DNA of 30,406 nt, taken from an uncultured Bacteroidota bacterium. GTDB taxonomy: Bacteria; Bacteroidota; Bacteroidia; Chitinophagales; Chitinophagaceae. The notes under the pieces were generated by a model. It saw only the letters and a list, made by a program, of their open reading frames with translations. It searched no databases and was not told where the DNA came from. Below, piece after piece: positions 22,648 through 30,271 of this stretch (within the stretch, counting starts at the first letter, position 1; each line of letters opens with the position of its first letter). The stretch covers positions 1 through 30,406 of the forward strand of contig CALEZD010000004.1 of the NCBI GenBank assembly GCA_937928385.1, in the 5' to 3' direction. The position numbers and the translations under genes were made by a program.

Positions 22648-23172
22648 TTGAAGACCCTGCTCGATCATAATCAGCTGAATATTACACTGCAGCGGTTGGC
22701 CCACCAACTGATAGAAAACCATCTTCAATTTAACGATACGGCTATTATAGGCATCCAGCCCCGTGGGGTACTCCTCAGCGACAGGATAGCCGCGCTGGTG
22801 CAAAAAATCACCAAACAAAAACATATTGACTACGGCAGGTTGGATATTACCTTTTACAGGGACGATGTCTCACAGGGGATTCATGTACCTAAAAGAACGG
22901 ATATAGAATTCAGTATAGAAGACAGGAATGTGATACTGATAGACGATGTACTGCATACAGGCCGTACCATACGCTCGGCTATGGATGCGCTGATAGACTT
23001 TGGCCGCCCTAAGAGCGTGGAGTTGCTGGTGCTGGTAGACAGGCGGTTCAGCCGCGAACTGCCCATACAACCGGATTATATAGGCCATACAGTAGATACG
23101 ATTATGACGCAGAAAGTAAAAGTGTATTGGGCCGAACAGGATAAAAAAGACGAAGTGGTACTTATTGATTAA
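22648..23172 (+). CDS. pyrR: PyrR bifunctional pyrimidine regulator/uracil phosphoribosyltransferase
   Basis: Using TTG at 22648 the protein has 174 residues, close to the usual 175-180, and begins 'MKTLLDHNQLNITLQRLAHQL', like known PyrR proteins. The PRTase fold is shown by 'IIGIQPRGVLLSDRIA', 'DITFYRDD' and the PRPP-binding motif 'VILIDDVLHTGRTIRSAMDAL'. PyrR converts uracil and PRPP to UMP and, in Firmicutes, binds pyr mRNA to attenuate transcription. Here the leader is about 12-15 nt, with no room for an attenuator, so the regulatory role may be lost or act elsewhere. pyrB follows after 16 nt. No ATG start is available; a TTG at 22627 falls inside the promoter box. Confidence 0.92.
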   Translation: MKTLLDHNQLNITLQRLAHQLIENHLQFNDTAIIGIQPRGVLLSDRIAALVQKITKQKHIDYGRLDITFYRDDVSQGIHVPKRTDIEFSIEDRNVILIDDVLHTGRTIRSAMDALIDFGRPKSVELLVLVDRRFSRELPIQPDYIGHTVDTIMTQKVKVYWAEQDKKDEVVLID

Positions 23173-23188
23173 AAAGATAAACAAGTAA

Positions 23189-24121
23189 ATGTCATTATCT
23201 GTAAAACACTTACTGGGAATCAAAGAGCTGAAAACGGAGGATATACAAAACATCTTCCGCACGGCTGATAATTTCAAGCAAGTATTACAGCGGCCCATCA
23301 AAAAAGTACCTACCCTGCGCGATACCACTGTCGCCAATGTTTTCTTCGAAAATTCTACCCGCACCCGCATATCTTTTGAGCTGGCCGAAAAAAGGTTGAG
23401 CGCTGATGTGGTCAACTTTTCCGCTTCCGGTTCTTCGGTGTCTAAGGGCGAAACGCTGATTGACACAGTGAACAATATACTGGCGATGAAAGTGGATATG
23501 GTAGTGATGCGCCACAGCGCCAGCGGCGCCCCCTGGTTCCTGGCGGAACATATTGACGCCAGTATCATCAACGCAGGAGATGGGATTAACGAACATCCCA
23601 CACAGGCACTGCTCGATGCCTTCTCCATGCGCGAACGCCTGGGCGAGCTGAAGGGCAAGCGCATAGCCATCATCGGCGATATCATGCACTCTCGTGTGGC
23701 GTTGAGCAATATCTTCTGCCTGCAAAAACTTGGCGCCGAGGTAATGGTAGCCGGCCCGCCTACGCTGATACCCAAGTATATACAAGACCTGGGTGTGAAG
23801 GTGGAATATGATGTAAAGAAAGCCCTGCAATGGTGCCAGGTGGCCAACGTACTGCGCATACAGTTGGAAAGGCAGAACAAACCCCTCTTCTCTACCCTCA
23901 GGGAATATGCCTTGTTCTATGGCATCAACCGGCAGATGCTGGACAGCCTGAAAAAAGAAATCGTCATCATGCACCCTGGTCCTATCAACAGGGGGGTGGA
24001 AATTAACTCAGACGTAGCGGACAGCAAGCAATCCATTATACTCGACCAGGTAGAAAACGGCGTAGCCATACGCATGGCGGTTATTTATCTCTTGTCCGGA
24101 AAGCGGGATTTAGGAGAGTAA
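23189..24121 (+). CDS. pyrB: aspartate carbamoyltransferase catalytic subunit
   Basis: The 310-residue enzyme joins carbamoyl phosphate and aspartate in the first committed step of pyrimidine synthesis. Family motifs are complete: 'FFENSTRTR' (52-60, carbamoyl-phosphate binding), K86 in 'VSKGETL', H136 in 'EHPTQALLDAF', 'IIGDIMHSRVA', and 'MHPGPINRGVEI' near the C-terminus. The length is normal. It is cotranscribed with pyrR. No pyrI regulatory-subunit gene lies beside it, so it may act without one, as in many Gram-positive bacteria. The last 41 bp overlap the convergent glycosyltransferase gene. Confidence 0.97.
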   Translation: MSLSVKHLLGIKELKTEDIQNIFRTADNFKQVLQRPIKKVPTLRDTTVANVFFENSTRTRISFELAEKRLSADVVNFSASGSSVSKGETLIDTVNNILAMKVDMVVMRHSASGAPWFLAEHIDASIINAGDGINEHPTQALLDAFSMRERLGELKGKRIAIIGDIMHSRVALSNIFCLQKLGAEVMVAGPPTLIPKYIQDLGVKVEYDVKKALQWCQVANVLRIQLERQNKPLFSTLREYALFYGINRQMLDSLKKEIVIMHPGPINRGVEINSDVADSKQSIILDQVENGVAIRMAVIYLLSGKRDLGE

Positions 24122-25595
24122 AATCGAAATGCAGGGGGAACTGCCTTTTATACAACTCATATCTTTGTACTTCAAATTCCTGCTGCCTGAACCCAATGGC
24201 AGTAATAAATGGTATCATTTCGTTATTACACACCTGCTTATCTATTAATACATATTCAGCGGTATAAAATACCGGGTTTACCTCCATACGGTTGTAACGC
24301 TGTATATATGCCAGGAAGGCATAATCCTGCCCTGCTTCCGAACAGATACCTATTGCTTCTCCTTTGGGTATTTGCTCCCCTATATACTTCATATTGGCCA
24401 GCAGTTCCTGGTCGCGCCCCGGTTGGCCTATCTTACTACCTAAGTACACACATAAAGCCAAAGAGATAACTGTGGCTGCAACTTTAAAATATTTCAGTCC
24501 TTTGTCCCCTACTGTCAACCTGTTGGTCAATGCAATGTAGTATGGGTACAATACAATACACAGCGCCATAATATAAAATGGCAGCGAAGGCACTAAGTAA
24601 AACGTACGTTGCTTTACGCTCAGCATCATCGGCAGCGATGCAGCAACACCTACCAATAAGAAAAACAATGCCGCGTTCTTTAGTTTATATTCAGGTCGTT
24701 TTGCTTTGAATACTTTTGCTAATACCACAATTATTACACCCAACACAACAGGCACCAATATCTGAATCAGTAGCTCATAAAGCAATGTCCACCGGCCTAA
24801 CCCTCCTCCGGTTATCTCCCGCTCTCCCGCTAATGCAGCCATCAGTTGCTGGTGCAGGTAGCGTTCAATAGCCAGGCGCGACTCCGGCAATTGGAATAAT
24901 AAGAATATGCCCCCGGCGAGTAAAGCTGTCAATACAAGGGTTTGCAATATAGCTTTAGGTATTTCCTTCCATTGCCCCCACTTGTATGCCAGCCAGTATA
25001 GCGCAGGTACTGCCAGGGGGAACATGCCTACAGGTCCTTTTGTTAGCAAGGCCGCTAATGTAAACACCGCTCCGATGACCATTAGCCACCATTTTGATGT
25101 GTTGATACCCTTGTAGATAATCAACACAGCACCCAGATCGAACAATGCCATGGTGCAATCCAGTATATTGTTGGTATAACCCCAGGTAACTGTGGGAGCC
25201 AGGCACCATAGCAGCAAAGGCAGGGCATAGCTGTACTTTTCATATTGCGCGGCTAATGCCTCTTTCCAAATACGGCGCATCAACACTACAGTCAGCAACC
25301 ATATTATAAAGGAATATATTTTTTCAACCAGGTAATGGTCACCCAGGATTTTGAAGAATACAGACTGCAGGCCGAACATCAGTGGCGGGTGCTCATAAAA
25401 CCACCAACCATCCCTGTAGTACGGGTGCCAGAAACTGCCCTTCCCTATCGCCAGGTTGCGCGATATGGCTGCATAAGTTACCCCGTCCAGGAAGATCCCC
25501 TCAGGCACCAGCCTGTCCAGCATCAGCGTACAGGTAATAATAAGTATGGTAATACAAACTGTTAACCTGGTATTATGTCCTGCATTATGGTTCAA
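24081..25595 (-). CDS. GT39/ArnT-like membrane glycosyltransferase
   Basis: Starting at TTG 25595 gives 504 residues: a first membrane helix ('LTVCITILIITCTLMLDRLV'), the catalytic periplasmic loop with 'FLDGVTYAAISRNLAIGKG' and 'WWFYEHPPLMFGLQ', about ten more helices and a soluble C-terminal domain (about 400-504). D-x-x-Y-A and E-H-P-P-L are the marks of PMT_2/ArnT-type enzymes that transfer sugars from polyprenyl phosphate. The frame stays open upstream to 25901, but that stretch crosses the divergent accD promoter and coding start and has no family features. No ATG suits before the first helix, the first being ATG within it. It overlaps pyrB by 41 bp. The target is unknown; a related but broken copy lies at 19920-21389. 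Confidence 0.88.
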   Translation of the reverse strand: MNHNAGHNTRLTVCITILIITCTLMLDRLVPEGIFLDGVTYAAISRNLAIGKGSFWHPYYRDGWWFYEHPPLMFGLQSVFFKILGDHYLVEKIYSFIIWLLTVVLMRRIWKEALAAQYEKYSYALPLLLWCLAPTVTWGYTNNILDCTMALFDLGAVLIIYKGINTSKWWLMVIGAVFTLAALLTKGPVGMFPLAVPALYWLAYKWGQWKEIPKAILQTLVLTALLAGGIFLLFQLPESRLAIERYLHQQLMAALAGEREITGGGLGRWTLLYELLIQILVPVVLGVIIVVLAKVFKAKRPEYKLKNAALFFLLVGVAASLPMMLSVKQRTFYLVPSLPFYIMALCIVLYPYYIALTNRLTVGDKGLKYFKVAATVISLALCVYLGSKIGQPGRDQELLANMKYIGEQIPKGEAIGICSEAGQDYAFLAYIQRYNRMEVNPVFYTAEYVLIDKQVCNNEMIPFITAIGFRQQEFEVQRYELYKRQFPLHFDFTLLNPAFRTRDK

Positions 25596-25712
25596 TTGAA
25601 AGCGGTTTATTGCCTGTAAATCATAAAAATATAAAACTTTGCTTATGTACCCGGACAATATCCGGCAGCCAATTTTTAACCCCGATATGCTTTTTATTGG
25701 GCAATCAAACCG

Positions 25713-25720
25713 TATCTTTG
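25713..25720 (+). promoter_or_regulatory. -7 promoter box of the accD-smpB operon
   Basis: TATCTTTG is an exact consensus match with a T-rich -33 region (25690-25698). The leader to the accD ATG is about 55 nt. Confidence 0.6.
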
Positions 25721-25779
25721 CCAATTCGTCGTAAGACTGATTAGAAGAGCAGTGAGATTGTATAACAAAACAGAATTTT

Positions 25780-26640
25780 ATGTCATCAACCTGGTTTCGA
25801 CGTATTAAAAAAGGTATTCTTACCGGAACACACGAAAAGAAAGAAGCCCCGGACGGACTTTGGCATAAATGCCCCGAGTGCAAGACTACCGTTACTACCA
25901 AAGAACTGGAAGAGCAACTGTACGTTTGCCCAAAGTGCAGCTACCACAATAAGATTAATGCCAGGGAATACTTCGCATTCCTTTTTGACAATCAACAGCA
26001 CGAATTACTGTTTGAAAACATAGCGCCTGTAGATAAGCTCGGTTTTGTAGATATGAAACCTTATGCTGACAGGCTGGTGTCCGCTCAAAAATCTACCGGG
26101 CTGAAAGATGCCATGACTGTAGGTGTGGGCGATGTAGAAGAAAGGAAACTGGTAGTAGCTTGTATGAACTTCAACTTTATAGGCGGTTCCATGGGCTCTG
26201 TGGTTGGTGAAAAAATCAGTAAATCCATTGATTATTGCATAGCCAATAAGCTGCCCCTGATGATAATATCCAAATCGGGCGGTGCGCGTATGATGGAGAG
26301 TGCCTTCTCGCTGATGCAAATGGCCAAGACATCAGCTAAACTGACTCAACTGGCCAAAGCGGGGCTGCCCTATATTTCGCTGATGACCGACCCTACCACG
26401 GGCGGTGTTACAGCATCTTACGCCATGCTGGGTGATATCAATATCGCCGAGCCTAAGGCATTGATAGGTTTTGCAGGCCCAAGGGTTATTAAAGAAACTA
26501 TTAAGAAGGATCTGCCGGAAGGGTTCCAGCGTTCAGAATTCTTGCAGGAGCATGGTTTTCTCGATTTCATCGTCAACCGCCACGACCTGCGCAAGCAACT
26601 CTCCACTACCATCGACTGGTTCATGAAAGGAAAAAGTTAA
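25780..26640 (+). CDS. accD: acetyl-CoA carboxylase carboxyltransferase subunit beta
   Basis: The 286-residue protein is the AccD half of the carboxyltransferase that makes malonyl-CoA for fatty-acid synthesis. The N-terminal zinc finger has C31, C34, C50 and C53 ('HKCPECKTTV', 'YVCPKCSYHN'). The crotonase-like core carries 'MNFNFIGGSMGSVVGEKI', 'ISKSGGARMMESAFSLMQM' and 'DPTTGGVTASYAMLGD'. The closing 'GFAGPRVIKETIKKDLPEGFQRSEFL' is also typical. Size is normal. It works with AccA in the cytoplasm, but accA is not in this window. smpB begins 6 nt after its stop, a pairing seen in some Bacteroidota genomes. Confidence 0.97.
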   Translation: MSSTWFRRIKKGILTGTHEKKEAPDGLWHKCPECKTTVTTKELEEQLYVCPKCSYHNKINAREYFAFLFDNQQHELLFENIAPVDKLGFVDMKPYADRLVSAQKSTGLKDAMTVGVGDVEERKLVVACMNFNFIGGSMGSVVGEKISKSIDYCIANKLPLMIISKSGGARMMESAFSLMQMAKTSAKLTQLAKAGLPYISLMTDPTTGGVTASYAMLGDINIAEPKALIGFAGPRVIKETIKKDLPEGFQRSEFLQEHGFLDFIVNRHDLRKQLSTTIDWFMKGKS

Positions 26641-26646
26641 TCCCCA

Positions 26647-27096
26647 TTGTCGCAACAACAGGTATATATTAAAAACCGGCCCGTTACGTTTGAGTACACT
26701 ATTGAAGACAAACTAACAGCGGGCATCATGCTCACGGGCTCTGAGATAAAATCAGTGCGCGAAGGCAAGGTGAGCTTCAACGACAGCTACTGCTTCTTTC
26801 ACGATGGCGAACTATGGATAAAAAGCCTGCACATAGCCGAATATGTAAATGCAGGCTATGCCGGGCACGACCCCACCCGCGAGCGGAAACTGCTGCTGAA
26901 TAAAAAAGAACTGCGCAAATGGGCGCAGAAGATGAAGGAAAAAGGCCTCACCGTCGTACCCCTGTCTATGTACATCAACGAGAAGGGCTATGCCAAACTG
27001 GACATAGGCCTGGCCAAGGGCAAGAAAACCCACGACAAACGCGAGAGTATCAAAAAACGTGATACAGACAGGGAAATGAAGCGGTTTTTGAAGTAG
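26647..27096 (+). CDS. smpB: SsrA-binding protein SmpB
   Basis: The 149-residue protein binds tmRNA and brings it to stalled ribosomes. Family signatures are 'IKNRPVTFEYTIEDKLTAGIMLTGSEIKSVREGKVSFNDSY' in shortened form: 'TGSEIKSVREGKVS' (about 31-44), 'HIAEYVNAG' (about 62-70), 'RERKLLLNKKE', 'GLTVVPLSMY', 'AKLDIGLAKGKKTHDKRE' and the basic tail. It starts with TTG at 26647, 6 nt after the accD stop; the next ATG lies too far inside (about residue 28), past conserved residues, so TTG is required. It is cotranscribed with accD, a link of convenience rather than function. Confidence 0.95.
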   Translation: MSQQQVYIKNRPVTFEYTIEDKLTAGIMLTGSEIKSVREGKVSFNDSYCFFHDGELWIKSLHIAEYVNAGYAGHDPTRERKLLLNKKELRKWAQKMKEKGLTVVPLSMYINEKGYAKLDIGLAKGKKTHDKRESIKKRDTDREMKRFLK

Positions 27097-27125
27097 ACAA
27101 CTTGTCTTCCATTTACGAACTATCC

Positions 27126-27133
27126 TATATTTG
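27126..27133 (+). promoter_or_regulatory. -7 promoter box of the DinB-like gene
   Basis: TATATTTG is an exact consensus match, 20 nt before the ATG at 27154. Confidence 0.55.
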
Positions 27134-27153
27134 TTGCTATAATACTATCGCTT

Positions 27154-27636
27154 ATGTCTGTTACACAGCAACTGGCCAAACATTTCAGGGATGTCCACTT
27201 TGGCGGTAACTGGACATCCGTAAACCTGAAAGACACCCTGAGCGGTGTCAGCTGGCAACAAGCCACCACCAAAGTGCAGGATTGTAACACAATAGCCGTA
27301 TTAGTCTTTCATATACACTACTATGTAGCAGCAGTGCTGAAGGTATTGCAGGGGGGAGCGCTGGAGGCACATGATAAATACAGTTTCGATTGCCCGCCCA
27401 TCCGCTCGCAGGCCGATTGGAACAGTATGTTGGATAAGGCATGGACGGATGCTGAGGCTTTTGCCAGGCTGGTAGAACAACTGCCCGAAAGTAGATTAGG
27501 GGAATACTTTACGGAAGACAAATACGGCACTTATTACCGCAACATACAGGGTATTATCGAACATACACATTACCACCTGGGGCAAATAAGCCTGCTGAAA
27601 AAGATAACAAGTACAGCAGGTGAGCATGCTGCATAG
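27154..27636 (+). CDS. DinB-family protein
   Basis: The 160-residue protein is a DinB/YfiT-like four-helix bundle. The metal triad is H53 ('VFHIHYYVAAVLKVL'), H137 and H141 ('IEHTHYHLGQISLLKK'). Typical features are the N-terminal 'FGGNWTSVNLKDTLSGVSWQQA', found in DinB_2 proteins, and the middle 'SQADWNSMLDKAWTDAEAF' helix. Some relatives are bacillithiol- or glutathione-dependent transferases; the reaction here is unknown. It has its own promoter box and lies convergent with a secreted-protein gene 8 nt away. It is a different subgroup from the DUF1572 protein at 17388. Confidence 0.87.
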   Translation: MSVTQQLAKHFRDVHFGGNWTSVNLKDTLSGVSWQQATTKVQDCNTIAVLVFHIHYYVAAVLKVLQGGALEAHDKYSFDCPPIRSQADWNSMLDKAWTDAEAFARLVEQLPESRLGEYFTEDKYGTYYRNIQGIIEHTHYHLGQISLLKKITSTAGEHAA

Positions 27637-27644
27637 AACACACC

Positions 27645-28415
27645 CTATTCGTTGATATTGCTTTGCAGTAACAATGCGGCACATGCATTGGCATACAGCA
27701 GCCGTTCCTCTTCAGTACCCGGCCCCATATACACATCACCATTGTCTATGAGCGACACCGCGGCTACCACGTTCCCGTTCTTGTCCTTTATCTCAAAACC
27801 GGCGCTGCCAAATGGCATAGTCGCTATCTGCCCGTTCTTTTTTTCTACCTGCCACACGGGTTCTATGGTATAATATTCGTCACCACGCCTTATATATCCT
27901 GCGGGTTGTTTACGTCTTATCTGCGCCTCGGTATTATCCAGGAAGAGTTCCCAGGGTTCTTCCCCTTTTCTATTCACTATAGATACGGAGTAGTTGTTAT
28001 TCGATATTTCTGTGCTCTTAAACAAGGCAACTATCGAGCCAGGCAATCGCTTATTGCCATCAGCGGTACCAATTAATAAATCCCTTGCCGATACCCTGCT
28101 CACGGCCATTACATCACTGGTATCCTGCCCGTTCGTCAGCCTATAGTGTATAGATTGCCTGCCTTGCATATGCTCTGTCCATATCATACCCGGGAATCCA
28201 TCCACCCCTGTCCACTTACGTATGGCCGAGCGTTTTACCATTACGGTACGATAATCCCCAAAACTCATCTTTTGCTTGATAAGCAAACCCATACGCCCCT
28301 TCACTGCATACACCTGCTGTTGGCTATGCAGGGGCTCACCTGTTATTAATTTAAATCCGGCATAGCTATATGCGTTCATGCACAATACAGCCGCTAACAA
28401 AAAAGCTCCTTTCAT
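27645..28415 (-). CDS. secreted protein of unknown function
   Basis: From the ATG at 28415 the protein has 256 residues with a signal peptide ('MKGAFLLAAVLCMNAYSYA'). A longer in-frame start at 28460 would place 15 polar residues before it and is rejected. I do not recognise the family. The mature part is beta-rich, with 'VYAVKGRMGLLIKQKMSFGDYRTVMVKRSAIRKW' in the first third and a conserved-looking end 'GNVVAAVSLIDNGDVYMGP' then 'EEERLLYANACAALLLQ', where the last helix may be a structural cap. Such secreted proteins are common in Chitinophagaceae and have no known role. It is convergent with the DinB-like gene. Confidence 0.7.
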   Translation of the reverse strand: MKGAFLLAAVLCMNAYSYAGFKLITGEPLHSQQQVYAVKGRMGLLIKQKMSFGDYRTVMVKRSAIRKWTGVDGFPGMIWTEHMQGRQSIHYRLTNGQDTSDVMAVSRVSARDLLIGTADGNKRLPGSIVALFKSTEISNNNYSVSIVNRKGEEPWELFLDNTEAQIRRKQPAGYIRRGDEYYTIEPVWQVEKKNGQIATMPFGSAGFEIKDKNGNVVAAVSLIDNGDVYMGPGTEEERLLYANACAALLLQSNINE

Positions 28416-28566
28416 ACACTGTTTCTTTAGTTCTTTATAATAAAACGCAGCGTAGCACACGTACCCCTATACGAAAAACCAATTTTTATGTGTACCTCGA
28501 ACCAGGGCGGTTTCCTCGGTTTGGAAGTTGGTTGCCTTGCATGAAATGTGGGATATTATAGCTTCG

Positions 28567-29064
28567 TCAGGCTCTATGGGTAGTCTTGCCCCTCAGCATT
28601 TTATCAAATGCAGCCAGCAGCATAATTACAGCTAGCAATCCGGCAATAAAAGGTGCGTACGATGGCAACTGCACTCGCGGCAATTGCATATCAGGCAGCT
28701 TATATTCAGATGGCGAAAATGTTATACCCCCTGCCTCTATTAAAGCATAGGACAACAACAGCACAATAGACACAATAAAAAATGCAGCTACAGCCCTAAT
28801 TGATATTGTGAGCATCCTTTTCCTCGTTGCAAACCGGTTGGCCGATGCATCCAGTACACCCATTACATTTTCCGTCAGGTTTGTGGCACTTTGCTCTGGC
28901 ATTACATGTTCCTGCACATTATTGTGAAATGACAATAAGTCTGCATAGCATGCTTTCCAGGTTTCATTGGTAGCTACCAATACAGATATACGGGCCCGCT
29001 CCTCTGCAGTACAGTTACCGTCTATATACTCCCACAATTGTATTTCAATCTCTTCTTGCTGCAT
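28567..29064 (-). CDS. anti-sigma factor (zinc-finger-less type)
   Basis: The 165-residue protein begins with an anti-sigma-like helical domain ('IEIQLWEYIDGNCTAEERARISVLVATNETW'), the usual Bacteroidota opening, followed by two membrane helices (about 85-107 and 137-155). The HxxxCxxC zinc motif of classic anti-sigma domains is absent; only a lone Cys (about 39) remains. Such proteins hold an ECF sigma factor at the inner membrane. It lies 29 nt downstream of the ECF sigma gene and is cotranscribed with it, so its target is almost certainly that sigma factor. Between the helices is a periplasmic loop ('SPSEYKLPDMQLPRVQLPS') that may sense a signal. Confidence 0.85.
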   Translation of the reverse strand: MQQEEIEIQLWEYIDGNCTAEERARISVLVATNETWKACYADLLSFHNNVQEHVMPEQSATNLTENVMGVLDASANRFATRKRMLTISIRAVAAFFIVSIVLLLSYALIEAGGITFSPSEYKLPDMQLPRVQLPSYAPFIAGLLAVIMLLAAFDKMLRGKTTHRA

Positions 29065-29093
29065 AACTGTTGGTATAAAATTAATGCAATTAA

Positions 29094-29675
29094 TTACTTC
29101 CCGTTATAATACTCCGCTAATTCAGTTTTATAATGCCTGTCTAATATTTCTTTAAGCTTCTTCCTGGCCCTGTATAGTTTCACCTTTACATTGCTAACAC
29201 CCAGTCCCAGTATCTTACTCAGTTCATCTACAGTTTGCTCCTGTATATAATACAGTGTGATTATCTCCGCTTCTTCGGCCGCCAACATATTGATGGCGTG
29301 CGCCAGTATCTTCTTTCTGCCTGCCTGTTCCTGCTGCAGGTTATGGCTTTCATCATGCCCTGCCAGCTTGGCCAGATTTTCTTCTTCCTGCGGCAGTACC
29401 GGTTGTTTACCGCTACGTGTGCGTGATATACAGGTGTTGCGGGTGATAGTATATAGCCAGGTGCTGAACTTGCTATGGCCATTGTAAGTCCCCAGCGCAT
29501 GGTATGCCTTAATAAACACATCCTGCGCCGCTTCCTCCGCGTCTTCACTATTGTTCAGCATACGCAGGGCAAGTGTATATACCAGGTGGCGGTACCTGTC
29601 CACAAGCAGGGCATAGGCGTTCCTGTCGCCCTGCAATACCCGCTGTATGATATCCGCATCCTGTTGTTCCTGCAT
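29094..29675 (-). CDS. ECF sigma factor
   Basis: The 193-residue protein has region 2 ('DRNAYALLVDRYRHLVYTLALRML', with 'DAEEAAQDVFIKAYHALGTYNGHSKFSTWLYTITRN', about residues 17-87) and region 4 ('LAAEEAEIITLYYIQEQTVDELSKILGLGVSNVKVKLYRARKKLKEIL', about 130-180). It lacks regions 1 and 3, as ECF factors do. It directs RNA polymerase to a small regulon, and its own promoter region holds a mirror-image pair of ECF-type promoters (29686-29770). The anti-sigma gene follows in the same operon. Its leader is only about 7 nt. The divergent neighbour is a DUF6249 membrane-protein gene. Confidence 0.95.
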   Translation of the reverse strand: MQEQQDADIIQRVLQGDRNAYALLVDRYRHLVYTLALRMLNNSEDAEEAAQDVFIKAYHALGTYNGHSKFSTWLYTITRNTCISRTRSGKQPVLPQEEENLAKLAGHDESHNLQQEQAGRKKILAHAINMLAAEEAEIITLYYIQEQTVDELSKILGLGVSNVKVKLYRARKKLKEILDRHYKTELAEYYNGK

Positions 29676-29685
29676 CTGTCGTTAT

Positions 29686-29717
29686 ATAAGACGCTGTAAT
29701 ACTAAGATAGGTTACAG
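29686..29717 (-). promoter_or_regulatory. ECF-type promoter of the sigma gene (autoregulation)
   Basis: On the minus strand CTGTAACCT (29717-29709, -35) is followed after 14 nt by GCGTCTTAT (29694-29686, -10). The AAC core, the CGTC core and a 16-nt gap between GTAACC and CGTC are the usual ECF promoter layout. The ATG at 29675 follows at 11 nt. Confidence 0.7.
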
Positions 29718-29738
29718 GAAAATTTAATTTTCATGAAA

Positions 29739-29770
29739 CTGTAACCTTGGTAAAACATACTGCGTCTTAT
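29739..29770 (+). promoter_or_regulatory. ECF-type promoter of the DUF6249 gene
   Basis: CTGTAACCT (29739-29747, -35), a 14-nt spacer and GCGTCTTAT (29762-29770, -10) are letter for letter the same two boxes as in the divergent promoter at 29686-29717, in mirror orientation about position 29728. The DUF6249 ATG is 32 nt downstream. Confidence 0.7.
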
Positions 29771-29802
29771 GAGACAGTAACTAACTAATAAAACAGATCA
29801 AT

Positions 29803-30168
29803 ATGCTGGAAGATATTCTCATCCCCATCTCGTTTTTCGCCACAGTACTTGGCTTCTATTTCCTGCGCAGCAGGGAAAACCTGGCCATGATTGAACGCGG
29901 TATGAACCCCCGTCGCAACCACGGAGGCCCCCGCCCCTATGCCTATATGAAATATGCCCTGCTGTTTATAGGTGCCGGTACCGGCCTGGCCCTGGCTTAT
30001 GCGCTTGACGTACACTTCTTCAGGGAGATGTATGAGAAAAAGCACGACAACCCCGCGCTGTATTTTGCTTTATTAGCTATTGGAGGGGGCATAGGTATGT
30101 TCTCTGCCTACAAAATAGAAAGGAGGCACTTGTCAGAAATGAAAGATGACACACCTGATAATATATAA
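29803..30168 (+). CDS. DUF6249-type membrane protein
   Basis: The 121-residue protein has three hydrophobic segments (about 5-22, 48-66 and 84-102). Between the first two is a basic loop with 'RSRENLAMIERGMNPRRN', a typical 'R-x-x-L-A-L-I-E-x-G' motif of small proteins encoded beside ECF sigma factors in Bacteroidota. Then come 'YMKYALLFIGAGTGLALAYALDV' and 'YFALLAIGGGIGMFSAYKIER'. The function is unknown. Its promoter matches that of the sigma gene, so it is a predicted target of that factor and may take part in the same envelope response. A good terminator follows. The family name is from memory of the pattern. Confidence 0.85.
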   Translation: MLEDILIPISFFATVLGFYFLRSRENLAMIERGMNPRRNHGGPRPYAYMKYALLFIGAGTGLALAYALDVHFFREMYEKKHDNPALYFALLAIGGGIGMFSAYKIERRHLSEMKDDTPDNI

Positions 30169-30191
30169 TTTGTCATAGAGCCCCTATAGCT

Positions 30192-30219
30192 AAAGCCCTG
30201 CTGTTGAGCGGGGCTTTTT
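30192..30219 (+). terminator. intrinsic terminator after the DUF6249 gene
   Basis: AAAGCCC-T-GCT (30192-30202) pairs with AGC-G-GGGCTTT (30207-30217) around a GTTG loop and runs into Ts (to 30219). Confidence 0.88.
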
Positions 30220-30271
30220 GATTAGGTATGCCATAACCTGCTGTACGCTTGTTTATAATAACAATTTTACG

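Noticed and set aside
22870..23880. 336-codon minus-strand frame opposite pyrR and pyrB
   Set aside because: It runs antisense to two certain enzymes, and its translation shows no domain.
25596..25901. N-terminal extension of the glycosyltransferase at 24081-25595
   Set aside because: It overlaps the accD promoter and start, has no membrane helix or family motif, and lies upstream of a suitable TTG start.
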